A DNA stretch of 64,000 bases from Uliginosibacterium gangwonense DSM 18521 (GTDB lineage: Bacteria > Pseudomonadota > Gammaproteobacteria > Burkholderiales > Rhodocyclaceae). The stretch lies in the NCBI RefSeq assembly GCF_000373965.1, contig NZ_KB892865.1, positions 196,893 through 260,892 of the forward strand, in the 5' to 3' direction. The first letter of the stretch is position 1; every line of letters starts with the position of its first letter. Shown piece by piece: positions 1 through 8,740 of this stretch. A program made the translations under genes and the position numbers. The notes under the pieces were generated by a model. The model searched no databases, was not told the DNA's origin, and was given only the letters and a program-made list of their open reading frames with translations.

Positions 1-657
1 GCCTGCTGGTGTGCGGAAGGTAACGTCCAGCGTGGTTTTCTCAGTCAATTGCAGCGTAGCACGAATCTTCCCGGTCAAGGCATCAATCTCGCCTTGCACA
101 CGGGCCAGTTCGCGCTCCAGTTCCAGCAGTTCGGAGAGCTTGCCAGCGTGAGATGCCGTCAAGGCCCGCAAGCGGTCCCTCAATGCCTTTTGATTATCCA
201 ATTGAGCTTGAATATCGATCACCTCGTTGGTGCGATCGGTCTGGCTCATTTCATGCACCGCCACCTTGCCCAATCCCAGCAAGGTATCCAGCAGCCCTGC
301 AGCCTGGGCCGGGTCAATGCGCAAGACCAGATGGGCGCTGCTGTAGTCGCGCTCCTGCCTGTTCATTTCTGCCGTCACAACTTCGCAAGCGGGAAACTGG
401 CATGCCTGTAGCTGCTGGTTCCACACCGCCTCCAGGCGATCTGCCGCCACTTCTATGACCAGAGAATGGCGCAACTCCACATGCCGCTGTGCCATCTTGG
501 CCTGTTCCACCCCACTCCCCTGGGCCGTATTGACCGTATTTGCGGTGGCCTTGGCAACCGGTGCGTTCGCCCCCACTACCGAAGCCATTTCATTCTTTTT
601 GGAACAAGCTGCCATGACCAAGCACGCCAACACAAGCAAGATGTATTTGTTTTTCAT
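1..657 (-). CDS. DUF4349-type lipoprotein, C-terminus beyond window
   Basis: Reading the minus strand from ATG at 657, all 219 codons to the window edge are open. The product begins with a lysine-containing hydrophobic signal (MKNKYILLVLACL) ending in a lipobox-like LVMAAC, so Cys19 is probably lipidated. A central part rich in Glu, Leu and Gln (about residues 145-205) looks like the coiled coil of DUF4349 proteins, which usually has a C-terminal membrane segment that would lie outside the window. Family function is unknown. It is divergently transcribed from the RNase Z gene. The plus-strand open frames here are GC-driven shadows. Family assignment is by resemblance, moderately sure; the reading frame and lipobox are seen directly. 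Confidence 0.72.
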   Translation of the reverse strand, partial: MKNKYILLVLACLVMAACSKKNEMASVVGANAPVAKATANTVNTAQGSGVEQAKMAQRHVELRHSLVIEVAADRLEAVWNQQLQACQFPACEVVTAEMNRQERDYSSAHLVLRIDPAQAAGLLDTLLGLGKVAVHEMSQTDRTNEVIDIQAQLDNQKALRDRLRALTASHAGKLSELLELERELARVQGEIDALTGKIRATLQLTEKTTLDVTFRTPAG

Positions 658-870
658 ATCCGATTACATGTACGAAAATTGCTGCCACCTGCCATGGCAC
701 CCAAGTGAGTGCGATGCCAAGCATCCGCACTTCACCCTTGCCGACGGCAGATTACCCAGCAACAATTATGACAAGAACAGGGGCCTTCCATCCTGCCGTC
801 AATCGCCTTGAAGCCAGACGGGAGGATCGGTTCATGCGAAAATCAAACTTCAGCCTTGCTCAACAACACC

Positions 871-1839
871 ATGGAACTGATTTTTCTTGGCACTTCAGCA
901 GGAACCCCCACGCGAGGCCGGAATGTTTCGGCCTGCGCGCTACGCCTAGTCAACCAGCGGGCCTGGTATCTGATTGATTGTGGTGAAGGCACCCAGCATC
1001 GCCTGCTCAGTACGCCCCTGTCCTTACGGGCACTCGAAGCGGTCTGCATCACCCATGTGCATGGGGATCACACTTTCGGTCTGCCGGGCCTCATTGCCAG
1101 CGCCCAGATGGCCAAGCGCACCGAGGCGCTGAAGATTCTGGCCCCGGCAGGCGTCAAGGAATATGTCGAAACAGCCTTGCGTTGTTCGGACACATTCATT
1201 GGTTTTCCACTCGAATGGGTGGAAATATCGGCAAAATCTGGCACTACACCACTTGAGGGCGTGAGCGTGACAAGCACCGCACTCTCGCATCGCGTGCCAT
1301 CATATGCGTACTGCTTTGCCGAGGCAGCCATTCCCGGCAAACTGGATCGGCCAAAATTGCAGGCACTTGGCATTCCGGCAGGACCGGACTGGGCGCGCCT
1401 CAAGGCAGGCGAGGATATCACCCTGGCCGACGGCAGAACCTTGCACAGCAGTGATTTTGTGCTGCCCGCACGTGCGCCACGGCAAATCATTATCGCCGGG
1501 GATAACGACACCCCCGGCCTGTTGACCGACTTATGCGCACAAGCCCAGGTCTTGGTGCATGAAGCCACTTATACACAGGCGGTAAGCGACAAGGTGGGGC
1601 CAGAGCCGCAGCACTGCTCGGCACAGCACATTGCGCAATTTGCCCAGGAAACGCAGGTGCCGAACCTGATCCTCACCCATTTCAGCGCACGCTATGCCAA
1701 CGCCCTGACCGGGCCGGATTCGATTGAAGAACTCCGCGAAGAAGCCGCCAGGCATTACACCGGCAGGCTCTTTCTGGCGCAGGACTATGCCCGATACATG
1801 CTTGATAAAACCGGTCTCCTCACAGAAGCACTTCCGTGA
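871..1839 (+). CDS. rnz: Ribonuclease Z
   Basis: Metallo-beta-lactamase-fold endonuclease that trims the 3' end of tRNA precursors in the cytoplasm. The 322-residue product starts MELIFLGTSAGTPT, the standard opening of the family, and carries the zinc-binding THVHGDH motif at residues 61-67, plus later His motifs (SHRVPSYAY; LTHFSARY near the C-terminus). Upstream in-frame codons to 808 encode nothing conserved, so the ATG at 871 was chosen; no strong ribosome binding site is visible. It is convergent with the purM-like gene, with only about 20 bases between the two stops. In some bacteria the enzyme acts as a 3' exonuclease (RNase BN); which activity applies here cannot be read from sequence. 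Confidence 0.93.
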   Translation: MELIFLGTSAGTPTRGRNVSACALRLVNQRAWYLIDCGEGTQHRLLSTPLSLRALEAVCITHVHGDHTFGLPGLIASAQMAKRTEALKILAPAGVKEYVETALRCSDTFIGFPLEWVEISAKSGTTPLEGVSVTSTALSHRVPSYAYCFAEAAIPGKLDRPKLQALGIPAGPDWARLKAGEDITLADGRTLHSSDFVLPARAPRQIIIAGDNDTPGLLTDLCAQAQVLVHEATYTQAVSDKVGPEPQHCSAQHIAQFAQETQVPNLILTHFSARYANALTGPDSIEELREEAARHYTGRLFLAQDYARYMLDKTGLLTEALP

Positions 1840-1861
1840 GGAGACTTGGCGCTATCTTTGC

Positions 1862-2971
1862 TCAGGCCCGCAGGTGCAGCTCATCTGCTGCATAAGTCAG
1901 TTTGAGTGGCTCAATCACCACCTGCTTGGCACCGGCTTCGACGCGACCTGCCACCCAGCCCTTGACGCCCACTGATGCGGCGATGCGCACCACCTCCTCG
2001 GCTTGATCGGCGGCCACATAGAAGGCGAAACCGGCGCCCATGTTGAGGCTGCCATAGGCTTCGCGGTCATCAATACCAGCGTGGTGCTGGATGAAGGACA
2101 ACACCGGCGGCACGTCCGGCAGGGTGTGGATGCGATAGGTGAAGTTACCGGGGTGGCGCATGATCTTGCGCCAGCCGTGACCAGTAATGTTGGCAGAATA
2201 ATGCGGCACGATGCCTGCGGCAAACAGCGCTTCGGTCACCGGCACATAAAGCGTGGTCGCATCCAGCACCGCTTCGCCATAACAACGGCCATCAGCAATC
2301 TTGGTGGCATAGCCTTCAGGCAGGCGTTCGGCCAGCTTGCGGGCCAGACTCACACCGTTGGCGTGGATGCCGCTAGAGGCAAGCAGCACAATCGCGTCGC
2401 CATCCTGCATCTTGTCACCCAGGGTCAGGCGGTCCCGCGAGGGGATGATGCCAACCGACGAGGCGGCAAGGTCAATCCGCCCGGCCTCCACCACACCCGC
2501 CAGCGCGGGGGTTTCGCCGCCACCCCAGCTCACCTTGCAGACGTCACAGGCGCGCTGCCAACCATTGACCAGATCACGCATGCGCTGCTCATCAGCAAAC
2601 CAATCGCTGCCACCGGCAGACCAGTAGGCATGGATCGACAAGGGGGTTGCCCCCACAGTGATCAAGTCATTGACCGCCATGGCGATGGTGTCTTGCGCGA
2701 TGGAATCGTAATGGGTGCGCCCGCTGATGGGGCGTACCGAATCAGCCACCAGCGCCTTAGTGCCCAGGCATTCAGTAATCGACGCAATGAGTTGCCCCCC
2801 CACCTCCATTACATAGGCGGATTCCCCGCGAGAAGCGAGAATTTCGCTCACCCCGTGGCCGGAGAGGTTGCCTGCGGTGGCTGCGGCGGCTTTCTGGGCC
2901 AGGATCTTGAGCGGGTCGATCTTGCTGTAATCCACGCCTGCGGCGCTGTAGTCGAGAGGGGTCTGGGCCAT
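1862..2971 (-). CDS. Divergent AIR synthase (PurM) family protein
   Basis: The 369-residue product has the PurM/AIR-synthase architecture: AGVDYSKID near the N-terminus, VNDLITVGATPL, a GGGETP turn, SSGIHANGVSLARK and ITGHGWRKIMR. These correspond to canonical PurM motifs (AGVDI, VNDL, GGETAEMPG, GxHSNGYSL, ITGGG) but differ in many positions, and the protein is longer than the roughly 345-350 residues of usual PurM. PurM makes aminoimidazole ribonucleotide in purine synthesis. The position next to hda is where many betaproteobacteria keep purM, which supports that role, but a related AIR-synthase-like enzyme is possible. ATG at 2971 was preferred; an in-frame ATG at 3007 would add 12 residues. 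Confidence 0.75.
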   Translation of the reverse strand: MAQTPLDYSAAGVDYSKIDPLKILAQKAAAATAGNLSGHGVSEILASRGESAYVMEVGGQLIASITECLGTKALVADSVRPISGRTHYDSIAQDTIAMAVNDLITVGATPLSIHAYWSAGGSDWFADEQRMRDLVNGWQRACDVCKVSWGGGETPALAGVVEAGRIDLAASSVGIIPSRDRLTLGDKMQDGDAIVLLASSGIHANGVSLARKLAERLPEGYATKIADGRCYGEAVLDATTLYVPVTEALFAAGIVPHYSANITGHGWRKIMRHPGNFTYRIHTLPDVPPVLSFIQHHAGIDDREAYGSLNMGAGFAFYVAADQAEEVVRIAASVGVKGWVAGRVEAGAKQVVIEPLKLTYAADELHLRA

Positions 2972-3179
2972 GGTGATGAACTCGGCGATCTGGGGAAAAT
3001 GCGGCATTTTACCCGCTTGGGCCGCTTGGCGCCCCTGTTATTGGTATTTTCTTGGCGCACCGACCGGGGCTGATGCGTGAAATATCCGCCCCAAACGACC
3101 CCAGGCCAAGCTTTAAACGGCGTAAACCGGTAAGATTGGCTCCTTTGATTCGATTTTGGATTGCCCCTGAGTCCTGTGC

Positions 3180-3908
3180 ATGCTGTTTTTCCGCCAGCCA
3201 CTTTCTGATGAGAGCTTCCCTACGGAGCAATTGACGCTTGATGTTCGGCCGCCCCAGACGCCGAGCTTCGAGAATTTCGTCATTGGCCCCAACAAGGGGC
3301 TGCTTGTCGCGCTGCGCCAGCAACTGGACGCCCATGACGGCAGTTGGCTCTACGTCTGGGGAGCGCCGGGCACCGGACGCACACACCTGCTGCGCGCGGC
3401 AGTGGCCCAGGCAGACCTGGACAACCGCCCCACCTGTTACCTGACGGCCTCGCAAGGTGCCCAACTGGAAATGCGGGAAGACCTGCTGGCCGCACTGGAC
3501 GATGTAGACCAGCTCGACAAAGATGGGCAGGCGGCGCTCTTCCGCGCCCTGATCCAAGCCCGTGAGGCACGTGGCACGTTGCTGTTGGCGGGCGGCTGCG
3601 CGCCGCAAAAGCTCAAGATGCGTGAGGACGTGCGTACCCGCATCGGTCAGGCGCTGATCTTCGAGATCAAGGCGCTGGATGACGCGGCCAAGGGTGCCTT
3701 GCTGATCCAGCATGCGGCTGAGCGGGGCATCTCGCTGGACGCCGATATCGTGGAATACCTCTTGCGCCACGGCAGCCGTGACCAGCGCTGGCTGATGAGT
3801 GTGCTGGACGCACTGGACGACGCTTCCCTCACCCAGGGGCGCCCCGTCACCCTGCCGCTGCTGCGCGAGATTCTGCATGACGACTGTGAGCCGGAACTCC
3901 CGTTCTGA
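3180..3908 (+). CDS. hda: Hda, regulatory inactivator of DnaA
   Basis: AAA+ protein that, with ADP and the DNA-loaded sliding clamp, promotes hydrolysis of DnaA-ATP and so prevents re-initiation of replication. The 242-residue product contains a Walker A motif GAPGTGRTHL (residues 61-70), an ALDDVDQLD Walker B region and a C-terminal AAA lid. The clamp-binding motif EQLTLDV is at residues 16-22, whereas in known Hda proteins it is almost at the very N-terminus. The only upstream ATG (3180) gives 15 extra residues; a TTG or near-cognate start close to 3225-3231 is an alternative, as E. coli hda also uses a non-AUG start. The position upstream of a HAD phosphatase and pcnB is typical. Confidence 0.9.
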   Translation: MLFFRQPLSDESFPTEQLTLDVRPPQTPSFENFVIGPNKGLLVALRQQLDAHDGSWLYVWGAPGTGRTHLLRAAVAQADLDNRPTCYLTASQGAQLEMREDLLAALDDVDQLDKDGQAALFRALIQAREARGTLLLAGGCAPQKLKMREDVRTRIGQALIFEIKALDDAAKGALLIQHAAERGISLDADIVEYLLRHGSRDQRWLMSVLDALDDASLTQGRPVTLPLLREILHDDCEPELPF

Positions 3909-3952
3909 GCCACCCCGGATTCTTTCTTTTTCAACCTTCTGCGACACTTGCT

Positions 3953-4672
3953 ATGCGCCCCATGAATCTTGCCCTCTTCGACCTGGACAACACACTGCTG
4001 GTTGGTGACTCGGACCACGCCTGGGGGCAATTCCTGTGCGACAAGGGCATCGTTGACCGCGACGAGTACGAAGCCCGCAACAATGCCTTCTACGAGCAGT
4101 ACAAGGCCGGGACGCTGAACATCACGGAATTTCTGGAATTCGTGCTGGCCCCGCTGGCCGAGCGCTCACGCGAGGAACTTGATGCCCTGCATGGCGAATT
4201 CCTCAACGACGTGATCTTCAACATGATCACGCCGCTGGGTGAAGCCCTGGTGCGCTGGCACATTGAGCAAGGCGACCTGTGCGCAATGGTGACGGCCACC
4301 AATGCCTTTGTGACCGCCCCGATTGCCCGCTACTTCCAGATTCCGCACCTGATCGCCACCATCCCGGCCATCGAAAATGGCCGCTTCACCGGCAAACCCC
4401 ACGGCACGCCAGCGTTCCGCGAAGGTAAGGTGGAACGGGTGGCACGCTGGCTGGAATCCATGGCGCTTGACCTCACCAGCTTTGAGCACAGCTGGTTCTA
4501 CAGCGACTCCCACAACGACCTACCCCTACTCTCAGTGGTCAACAACCCGGTGGCGGTCGACCCGGATGACGCCTTGCGCCTGCGGGCCGAAACGTTGGGC
4601 TGGCCGGTGATCACCCTGCGCCGCGTGGATGAAGAGGAAGAGTCTTCCGAAATCATCCTGCCCACGCGCTGA
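3953..4672 (+). CDS. HAD-superfamily IB hydrolase (phosphatase)
   Basis: The 239-residue product has the HAD motif I FDLDNTLL near the N-terminus (nucleophile and acid/base Asp), motif II-like TATNAF, a motif III Lys region and a motif IV YSDSHNDLP containing the metal-binding acidic residues. The insertion between motifs I and II resembles the IB subfamily, which includes phosphoserine phosphatases. The true substrate is unknown; the gene is conserved beside hda and pcnB in betaproteobacteria. Two in-frame ATGs (3953 and 3962) are equally plausible starts. The C-terminus is acidic (EEEESSEI). No membrane segments or signal are visible, so it should be cytoplasmic. Confidence 0.88.
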   Translation: MRPMNLALFDLDNTLLVGDSDHAWGQFLCDKGIVDRDEYEARNNAFYEQYKAGTLNITEFLEFVLAPLAERSREELDALHGEFLNDVIFNMITPLGEALVRWHIEQGDLCAMVTATNAFVTAPIARYFQIPHLIATIPAIENGRFTGKPHGTPAFREGKVERVARWLESMALDLTSFEHSWFYSDSHNDLPLLSVVNNPVAVDPDDALRLRAETLGWPVITLRRVDEEEESSEIILPTR

Positions 4673-4840
4673 TGCCATCCGCGCAACAACATTCAGGCGC
4701 ACATCTCTTGCAGGATCGGGGCGTTACAAGCGCCACCGATCACAAGGTTTGATCTGGAAGGTGCAAGAAGTTGGCGGCAAAGCTCATCGAGCCTGTATAC
4801 TTATGGACTTCATGAAACGTACCAAGTCCCCTACACCAGC

Positions 4841-6205
4841 ATGATCCGAAAACTGCTCCGCCGGGTGTTCTCCCGGCATACGGAGTCATCATCCCCTGCC
4901 CCGGAGGCCGCCTACATCCCCGCTGACCAGCACGGCATTCGCAGCGCCATGATCCTGCCTGCCGCCCGCAAGGTTTGCGCGGTGCTGCAAGAAGCCGGAT
5001 TCAAAGCCTATGTGGTAGGCGGGGCCGTGCGAGACCTGATTGCAGGCATCAAGCCCAAAGACTACGACGTTGCCACCAATGCCACGCCGGACGAGGTGCG
5101 CAACCTGTTCCGGCGTTCTCGCATTATTGGGCGACGTTTCCGCATCGTGCACGTGATGAGCGGGCCGGAAACCATTGAGGTTTCCACCTTCCGCGCCCTG
5201 CACGATGAAGACACAATCACCGACGAACATGGCCGTGTGCTGCACGATAACGTCTGGGGCACCATCGAGGAAGACGCCACCCGGCGTGATTTCACCGTCA
5301 ACGCCCTGTACTATGACCCGACCACCGAGACGGTCATCGATTACCACAATGGCGTTGCCGACCTGCAGAAGAAAACCCTGCGCATGATCGGCGACCCGGC
5401 CACCCGTTATCGTGAAGACCCGGTACGCATGCTGCGGGCCGTGCGGCTGGCCGCCAAACTGGGGCTAAGCATCGATCCGGCTGCCAAAGACCCGATCCCG
5501 GAGATGGCCGTACTGCTGGAAAACGTACCTGCAGCCCGCCTCTTTGACGAGATGCTCAAGCTGCTTTCCAGTGGCTACGCCGTGCTCTGCATCAAGCAAT
5601 TGCGTGAAGAAAACCTGCACAAGGGGCTGCTGCCACTGCTGGATGTGATCCTCGGCCAGCCGCAGGGGGAAAAATTCATCTGGCTGGCACTGGCCAACAC
5701 CGATGCACGCGTGCGCGCAGGCAAACCGATCTCCCCCGGCTTCCTGTTTGCCACCCTGCTGTGGAATGAGGTGTTGAGCAACTGGAACGCCCGCAAGGAA
5801 AATGGCGAATACGGCCAGCCCGCGCTCTTTGCGGCCATGGACGAGGTGCTTGCGAGCCAGGCTGAAAAGCTGGCCATCACCCGGCGCATCTCGGCAGACA
5901 TCACCGAAATCTGGGCACTGCAACCCCGCTTCGACAAGCGCGCGGGCAAAGCTCCCTACCGCCTGCTGGAGCAGGCGCGCTACCGTGCCGGTTACGACTT
6001 CCTGCGCCTGCGCGCCGAATCCGGCGAAATCGACATGGAACTGCCCGAGTGGTGGGACGCCTTTGCCGATGCCAAGCCTGAAGAGCGCGAAGCCATGCTG
6101 CAGCCAGAAAAGAAAGATGGCCCACGCAAGCGCCGCCCGCGCAAACGCAAACCCGCAGGCAGCCCCGACCATGGCGGTAACGGCACCCCGGCTGCCAGCC
6201 AATGA
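4841..6205 (+). CDS. pcnB: Poly(A) polymerase I
   Basis: Class II nucleotidyltransferase that adds 3' poly(A) tails to RNA, promoting decay by exonucleases. The 454-residue product has a short basic N-terminus (MIRKLLRRVF), the nucleotidyltransferase signature VVGGAVRDLIAG and KDYDVATNATPDEV with the catalytic Asp pair, the RRDFTVNALYYD and EDPVRMLRAVR motifs, and a very basic C-terminal tail (KKDGPRKRRPRKRKP) that fits RNA binding and separates it from CCA-adding enzymes. Its stop overlaps the folK start by four bases (ATGA), indicating translational coupling; the same pcnB-folK pair is widespread in gamma- and betaproteobacteria. Confidence 0.94.
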   Translation: MIRKLLRRVFSRHTESSSPAPEAAYIPADQHGIRSAMILPAARKVCAVLQEAGFKAYVVGGAVRDLIAGIKPKDYDVATNATPDEVRNLFRRSRIIGRRFRIVHVMSGPETIEVSTFRALHDEDTITDEHGRVLHDNVWGTIEEDATRRDFTVNALYYDPTTETVIDYHNGVADLQKKTLRMIGDPATRYREDPVRMLRAVRLAAKLGLSIDPAAKDPIPEMAVLLENVPAARLFDEMLKLLSSGYAVLCIKQLREENLHKGLLPLLDVILGQPQGEKFIWLALANTDARVRAGKPISPGFLFATLLWNEVLSNWNARKENGEYGQPALFAAMDEVLASQAEKLAITRRISADITEIWALQPRFDKRAGKAPYRLLEQARYRAGYDFLRLRAESGEIDMELPEWWDAFADAKPEEREAMLQPEKKDGPRKRRPRKRKPAGSPDHGGNGTPAASQ

Positions 6206-6702
6206 TGACGCCTCCGGTAATGGCCTGGATCGGTATTGGCGCCAACCTTGGCGACACTGCCGCCACCCTGCGCGCCGCCATCGCCGCGTTGGGTGAAGTG
6301 GGGGGGGTGCGCCTACTGCAAAGTTCCTCGCTCTACCGCAGCACCCCAATGGGCCCTGGCGTGGAAGGCCAGCCGGATTACATCAACGCCGTCGTCGGCG
6401 TACACACCGCCCTTACCCCTGCGGCCTTGCTGGATGTGCTGTTTGCGGTCGAGTTGCATTTTGGTCGCCAGCGTAGCGTGCGCAACGCCGCCCGTACCCT
6501 GGATCTGGACCTGCTGCTCTACGGCGAGCAGGTCATCGACCAGCCCGGCCTACAAGTTCCTCACCCACGCATGCATGAGCGTGCCTTTGTACTCCTGCCC
6601 CTGGCGGAAGTGGCTCCGGACACCCTGATCCCCGGCCTCGGTCGGGTCGGCACCCTTGCCCTACAACTGCCAGACCAAGGCGTCACCCGGCTTTCGGGCT
6701 GA
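6202..6702 (+). CDS. folK: Hydroxymethyl-dihydropterin pyrophosphokinase
   Basis: Transfers pyrophosphate from ATP to 6-hydroxymethyl-7,8-dihydropterin in folate synthesis. The 166-residue product shows the family opening WIGIGANLGD, the SSLYRSTPMGP loop, DYINAVVGV, the signature RTLDLDLLLYG (magnesium-binding DLD) and the C-terminal VPHPRMHERAFVLLPL. Length is normal. It overlaps the end of pcnB by four bases and is probably expressed from the same transcript. A second ATG three codons or so in (MAWIG) could also be used. Confidence 0.94.
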   Translation: MMTPPVMAWIGIGANLGDTAATLRAAIAALGEVGGVRLLQSSSLYRSTPMGPGVEGQPDYINAVVGVHTALTPAALLDVLFAVELHFGRQRSVRNAARTLDLDLLLYGEQVIDQPGLQVPHPRMHERAFVLLPLAEVAPDTLIPGLGRVGTLALQLPDQGVTRLSG

Positions 6703-6745
6703 CAAGCACCTGCACCCCGCACGCCATATGGCACGGATCAAAACC

Positions 6746-6765
6746 AAGGCACAACAGCGTGCCTT
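6746..6765 (+). terminator. Hairpin after folK, weak terminator candidate
   Basis: Perfect 7-bp inverted repeat (AAGGCAC / GTGCCTT, loop of six) in the gap between folK and the deoxynucleoside kinase. There is no T-run after it, so it may be an mRNA stabilising or pausing element instead of a terminator. Confidence 0.3.
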
Positions 6766-6863
6766 ATGCCCGCCCACTGCGGTATCCTTCGCTCTTTCGC
6801 AGCCTGGGCCAGATCATCGCTGTCCGCTCCTTGAACAGTGAGTCTCTCTGAGAGATCAGAAAA

Positions 6864-7499
6864 ATGCTCGACAAAGCTCAATACATCGTCATCGAAGGGC
6901 CGATTGGTGCAGGCAAAACCAGCTTGGCCCAGCGCCTGGCAGAACGCCTGAACGCCACCCCCATCCTGGAGCAACCGGAGCGCAATCCGTTCCTGGCCCG
7001 CTTCTATACCGATACCGAGCGCTGGGCGCTGCCCACCCAGCTCGACTTCCTGTTCCAGCGCGCCGACCTGCTCAAGCAGATTGCCCAGGCACGGCAAGAG
7101 GGGCAACGTGTGGTCAGCGATTTTGTGTTGCAGAAAGACCCGCTGTTCGCTTCACTCAATCTCAATGAGGACGAAGCGCGACTTTACGACCGCGTCTTCT
7201 CCCAGGCGCAGCTTGCCCCAATCACGCCCGATCTGGTGATCTACCTGCAAGCCCAGCCAGAGGTGCTGATTGAGCGCGTACGCAAGCGCGGCATAGAAGC
7301 AGAACGCAAGATCACCGAAGCCTATCTCGCCGCAGTATCCAGCCGCTACGCGAGCTTTTTCCACAGCTATGATGCGGCACCGGTTTTTGTGATCAATGCC
7401 GAAGTGCTCAACCCGGTGGAAGCAGACGACGATTTTGAACTGATCCTGCAACGCCTGCAGGCCATGCGCAGCTATCGGGAGTTTTTCAGTTACGCCTGA
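6864..7499 (+). CDS. Deoxynucleoside kinase (dGK/dAK family)
   Basis: Salvage kinase phosphorylating deoxyadenosine, deoxyguanosine or related nucleosides with ATP. The 211-residue product has the P-loop GPIGAGKTS at the N-terminus, the substrate-pocket EQPERNPFLARFY segment, DFVLQKDPLFASLNL (containing the DxxxxKD-type lid region) and the basic lid RVRKRGIEAERKI. Length fits bacterial deoxynucleoside kinases. Genes of this type commonly sit between folK and panB in betaproteobacteria. Which base it prefers cannot be read from the sequence. Confidence 0.88.
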   Translation: MLDKAQYIVIEGPIGAGKTSLAQRLAERLNATPILEQPERNPFLARFYTDTERWALPTQLDFLFQRADLLKQIAQARQEGQRVVSDFVLQKDPLFASLNLNEDEARLYDRVFSQAQLAPITPDLVIYLQAQPEVLIERVRKRGIEAERKITEAYLAAVSSRYASFFHSYDAAPVFVINAEVLNPVEADDDFELILQRLQAMRSYREFFSYA

Positions 7500-7594
7500 A
7501 GCGCTGTTATACGATCTGTAGTGAATAGGTACTGGCCGCGTATCGAGCGGGCATACGCCTCTGTATCCCCCACACAAACCAAGGAGCCAATGCA

Positions 7595-8410
7595 ATGAGC
7601 TACCTAGAAAATGCCAAACCCATTACCCTGACCGAACTGGCAAAGATGCGCCAGGAAGGCCGCAAGATCGCCATGCTGACCGCCTATGACGCCAGTTTCG
7701 CCACACTCTGCGAACGCAATGGCGTTGACACTCTGCTCGTCGGTGATTCACTCGGCAACGTGGTACAAGGGCAAAAAAGCACCCTGCCCGTCACCATGGA
7801 ACACATGGTCTATCACACCGAGTGTGTGGCCCGTACCTGCCAGCGCGCATGGCTGATCACCGATATGCCATTTGGCAGCTACCAGGAGAACCCTGCGCAG
7901 GCCATGCGCAACGCAGCCCGCCTGATGGCAGCGGGTGCCCAGATGGTCAAGCTGGAAGGCGGCGAATACATGGCTGAGACGGTGCGTTTCCTGGTCGAAC
8001 GCGGCGTGCCGGTCTGTGCCCACATCGGCCTGACCCCGCAATCCGTACACCAGCTTGGCGGTTATCGCGTACAGGGCAAGGGCGATGCGGCGGCCGCCCA
8101 AATGAAGCGCGATGCGTTGGCATTGGAGCAGGCGGGCGCCGCCATGGTGGTACTGGAGATGGTGCCTGCAGTGCTGGCTGCGGAAGTCACCCGCTCGCTC
8201 AAGAGCATGGCCACCATCGGCATCGGTGCGGGGGTCGAATGTGATGGTCAGGTACTGGTGCTGCACGATATGCTAGGCGTGTATCCCGGAAAAACTGCGC
8301 GTTTCGTGCGCAATTTCATGCAGGGTGCTGCCAGCATCGACGAAGCCATCGCCCGCTATGCGGCCGCCGTCAAGGATGGCAGCTTCCCAGCGCCTGAGCA
8401 CACCTACTAA
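7595..8410 (+). CDS. panB: Ketopantoate hydroxymethyltransferase
   Basis: First committed step of pantothenate synthesis: transfers a hydroxymethyl group from methylene-tetrahydrofolate to alpha-ketoisovalerate. The 271-residue product has LTAYDASFA, the metal site VGDSLGNVV, the TDMPFGSY loop, VKLEGG, and [20 protein letters not shown], all signatures of PanB. A good ribosome binding site (AAGGAG) lies 8 bases before the ATG. The usual partner panC does not follow; the next gene, on the other strand, is rnfH. Confidence 0.95.
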   Translation: MSYLENAKPITLTELAKMRQEGRKIAMLTAYDASFATLCERNGVDTLLVGDSLGNVVQGQKSTLPVTMEHMVYHTECVARTCQRAWLITDMPFGSYQENPAQAMRNAARLMAAGAQMVKLEGGEYMAETVRFLVERGVPVCAHIGLTPQSVHQLGGYRVQGKGDAAAAQMKRDALALEQAGAAMVVLEMVPAVLAAEVTRSLKSMATIGIGAGVECDGQVLVLHDMLGVYPGKTARFVRNFMQGAASIDEAIARYAAAVKDGSFPAPEHTY

Positions 8411-8441
8411 AAAGCTGTTCAGGTTTTAGGGCCACCACAGC

Positions 8442-8726
8442 TTACTCCTCAGTATCCAGCTCAAACCCCGGTCGTCGCGGCACGCTTTGCGGGTCGCAGA
8501 CGATCGGGCGATAGATTTCCACCCTGTCGCCTTCCCGCAAGGGTGCTTCAAGTTTGACTGCACGCCCGAACACGCCTACACGCTGGGATGCCAGATCGAT
8601 ATGCGGAAAGAGCTTCAGGATGCCTGACTTGTCAATGGCATGCCGGACCACAGGTTCTTCGTCAGTGACCTCGACTTCCAGCCACACTTGCCGGTTAGCC
8701 TCGGCGTAGGCAACGGATACTTGCAT
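8442..8726 (-). CDS. rnfH: RnfH family ubiquitin-like protein
   Basis: A 94-residue beta-grasp protein of the RnfH (UPF0125) family, starting MQVSVAYA with a strong AAGGAGG site five bases upstream. The family motifs FPHIDLASQRVGVFGR and LREGDRVEIYRPI are present. It is the last gene of the rnf operon, 14 bases beyond rnfE, as in nitrogen fixers such as Rhodobacter capsulatus and Azotobacter where rnfH accompanies rnf. Biochemical function is not established; the family also occurs in unlinked toxin-antitoxin-like contexts with RatA. Confidence 0.92.
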   Translation of the reverse strand: MQVSVAYAEANRQVWLEVEVTDEEPVVRHAIDKSGILKLFPHIDLASQRVGVFGRAVKLEAPLREGDRVEIYRPIVCDPQSVPRRPGFELDTEE

Positions 8727-8740
8727 TGCAACCTCCTTGC

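Noticed and set aside
2003..3073. 356-codon plus-strand frame opposite the PurM-family gene
   Set aside because: No family motif; the minus strand has clear AIR-synthase motifs.
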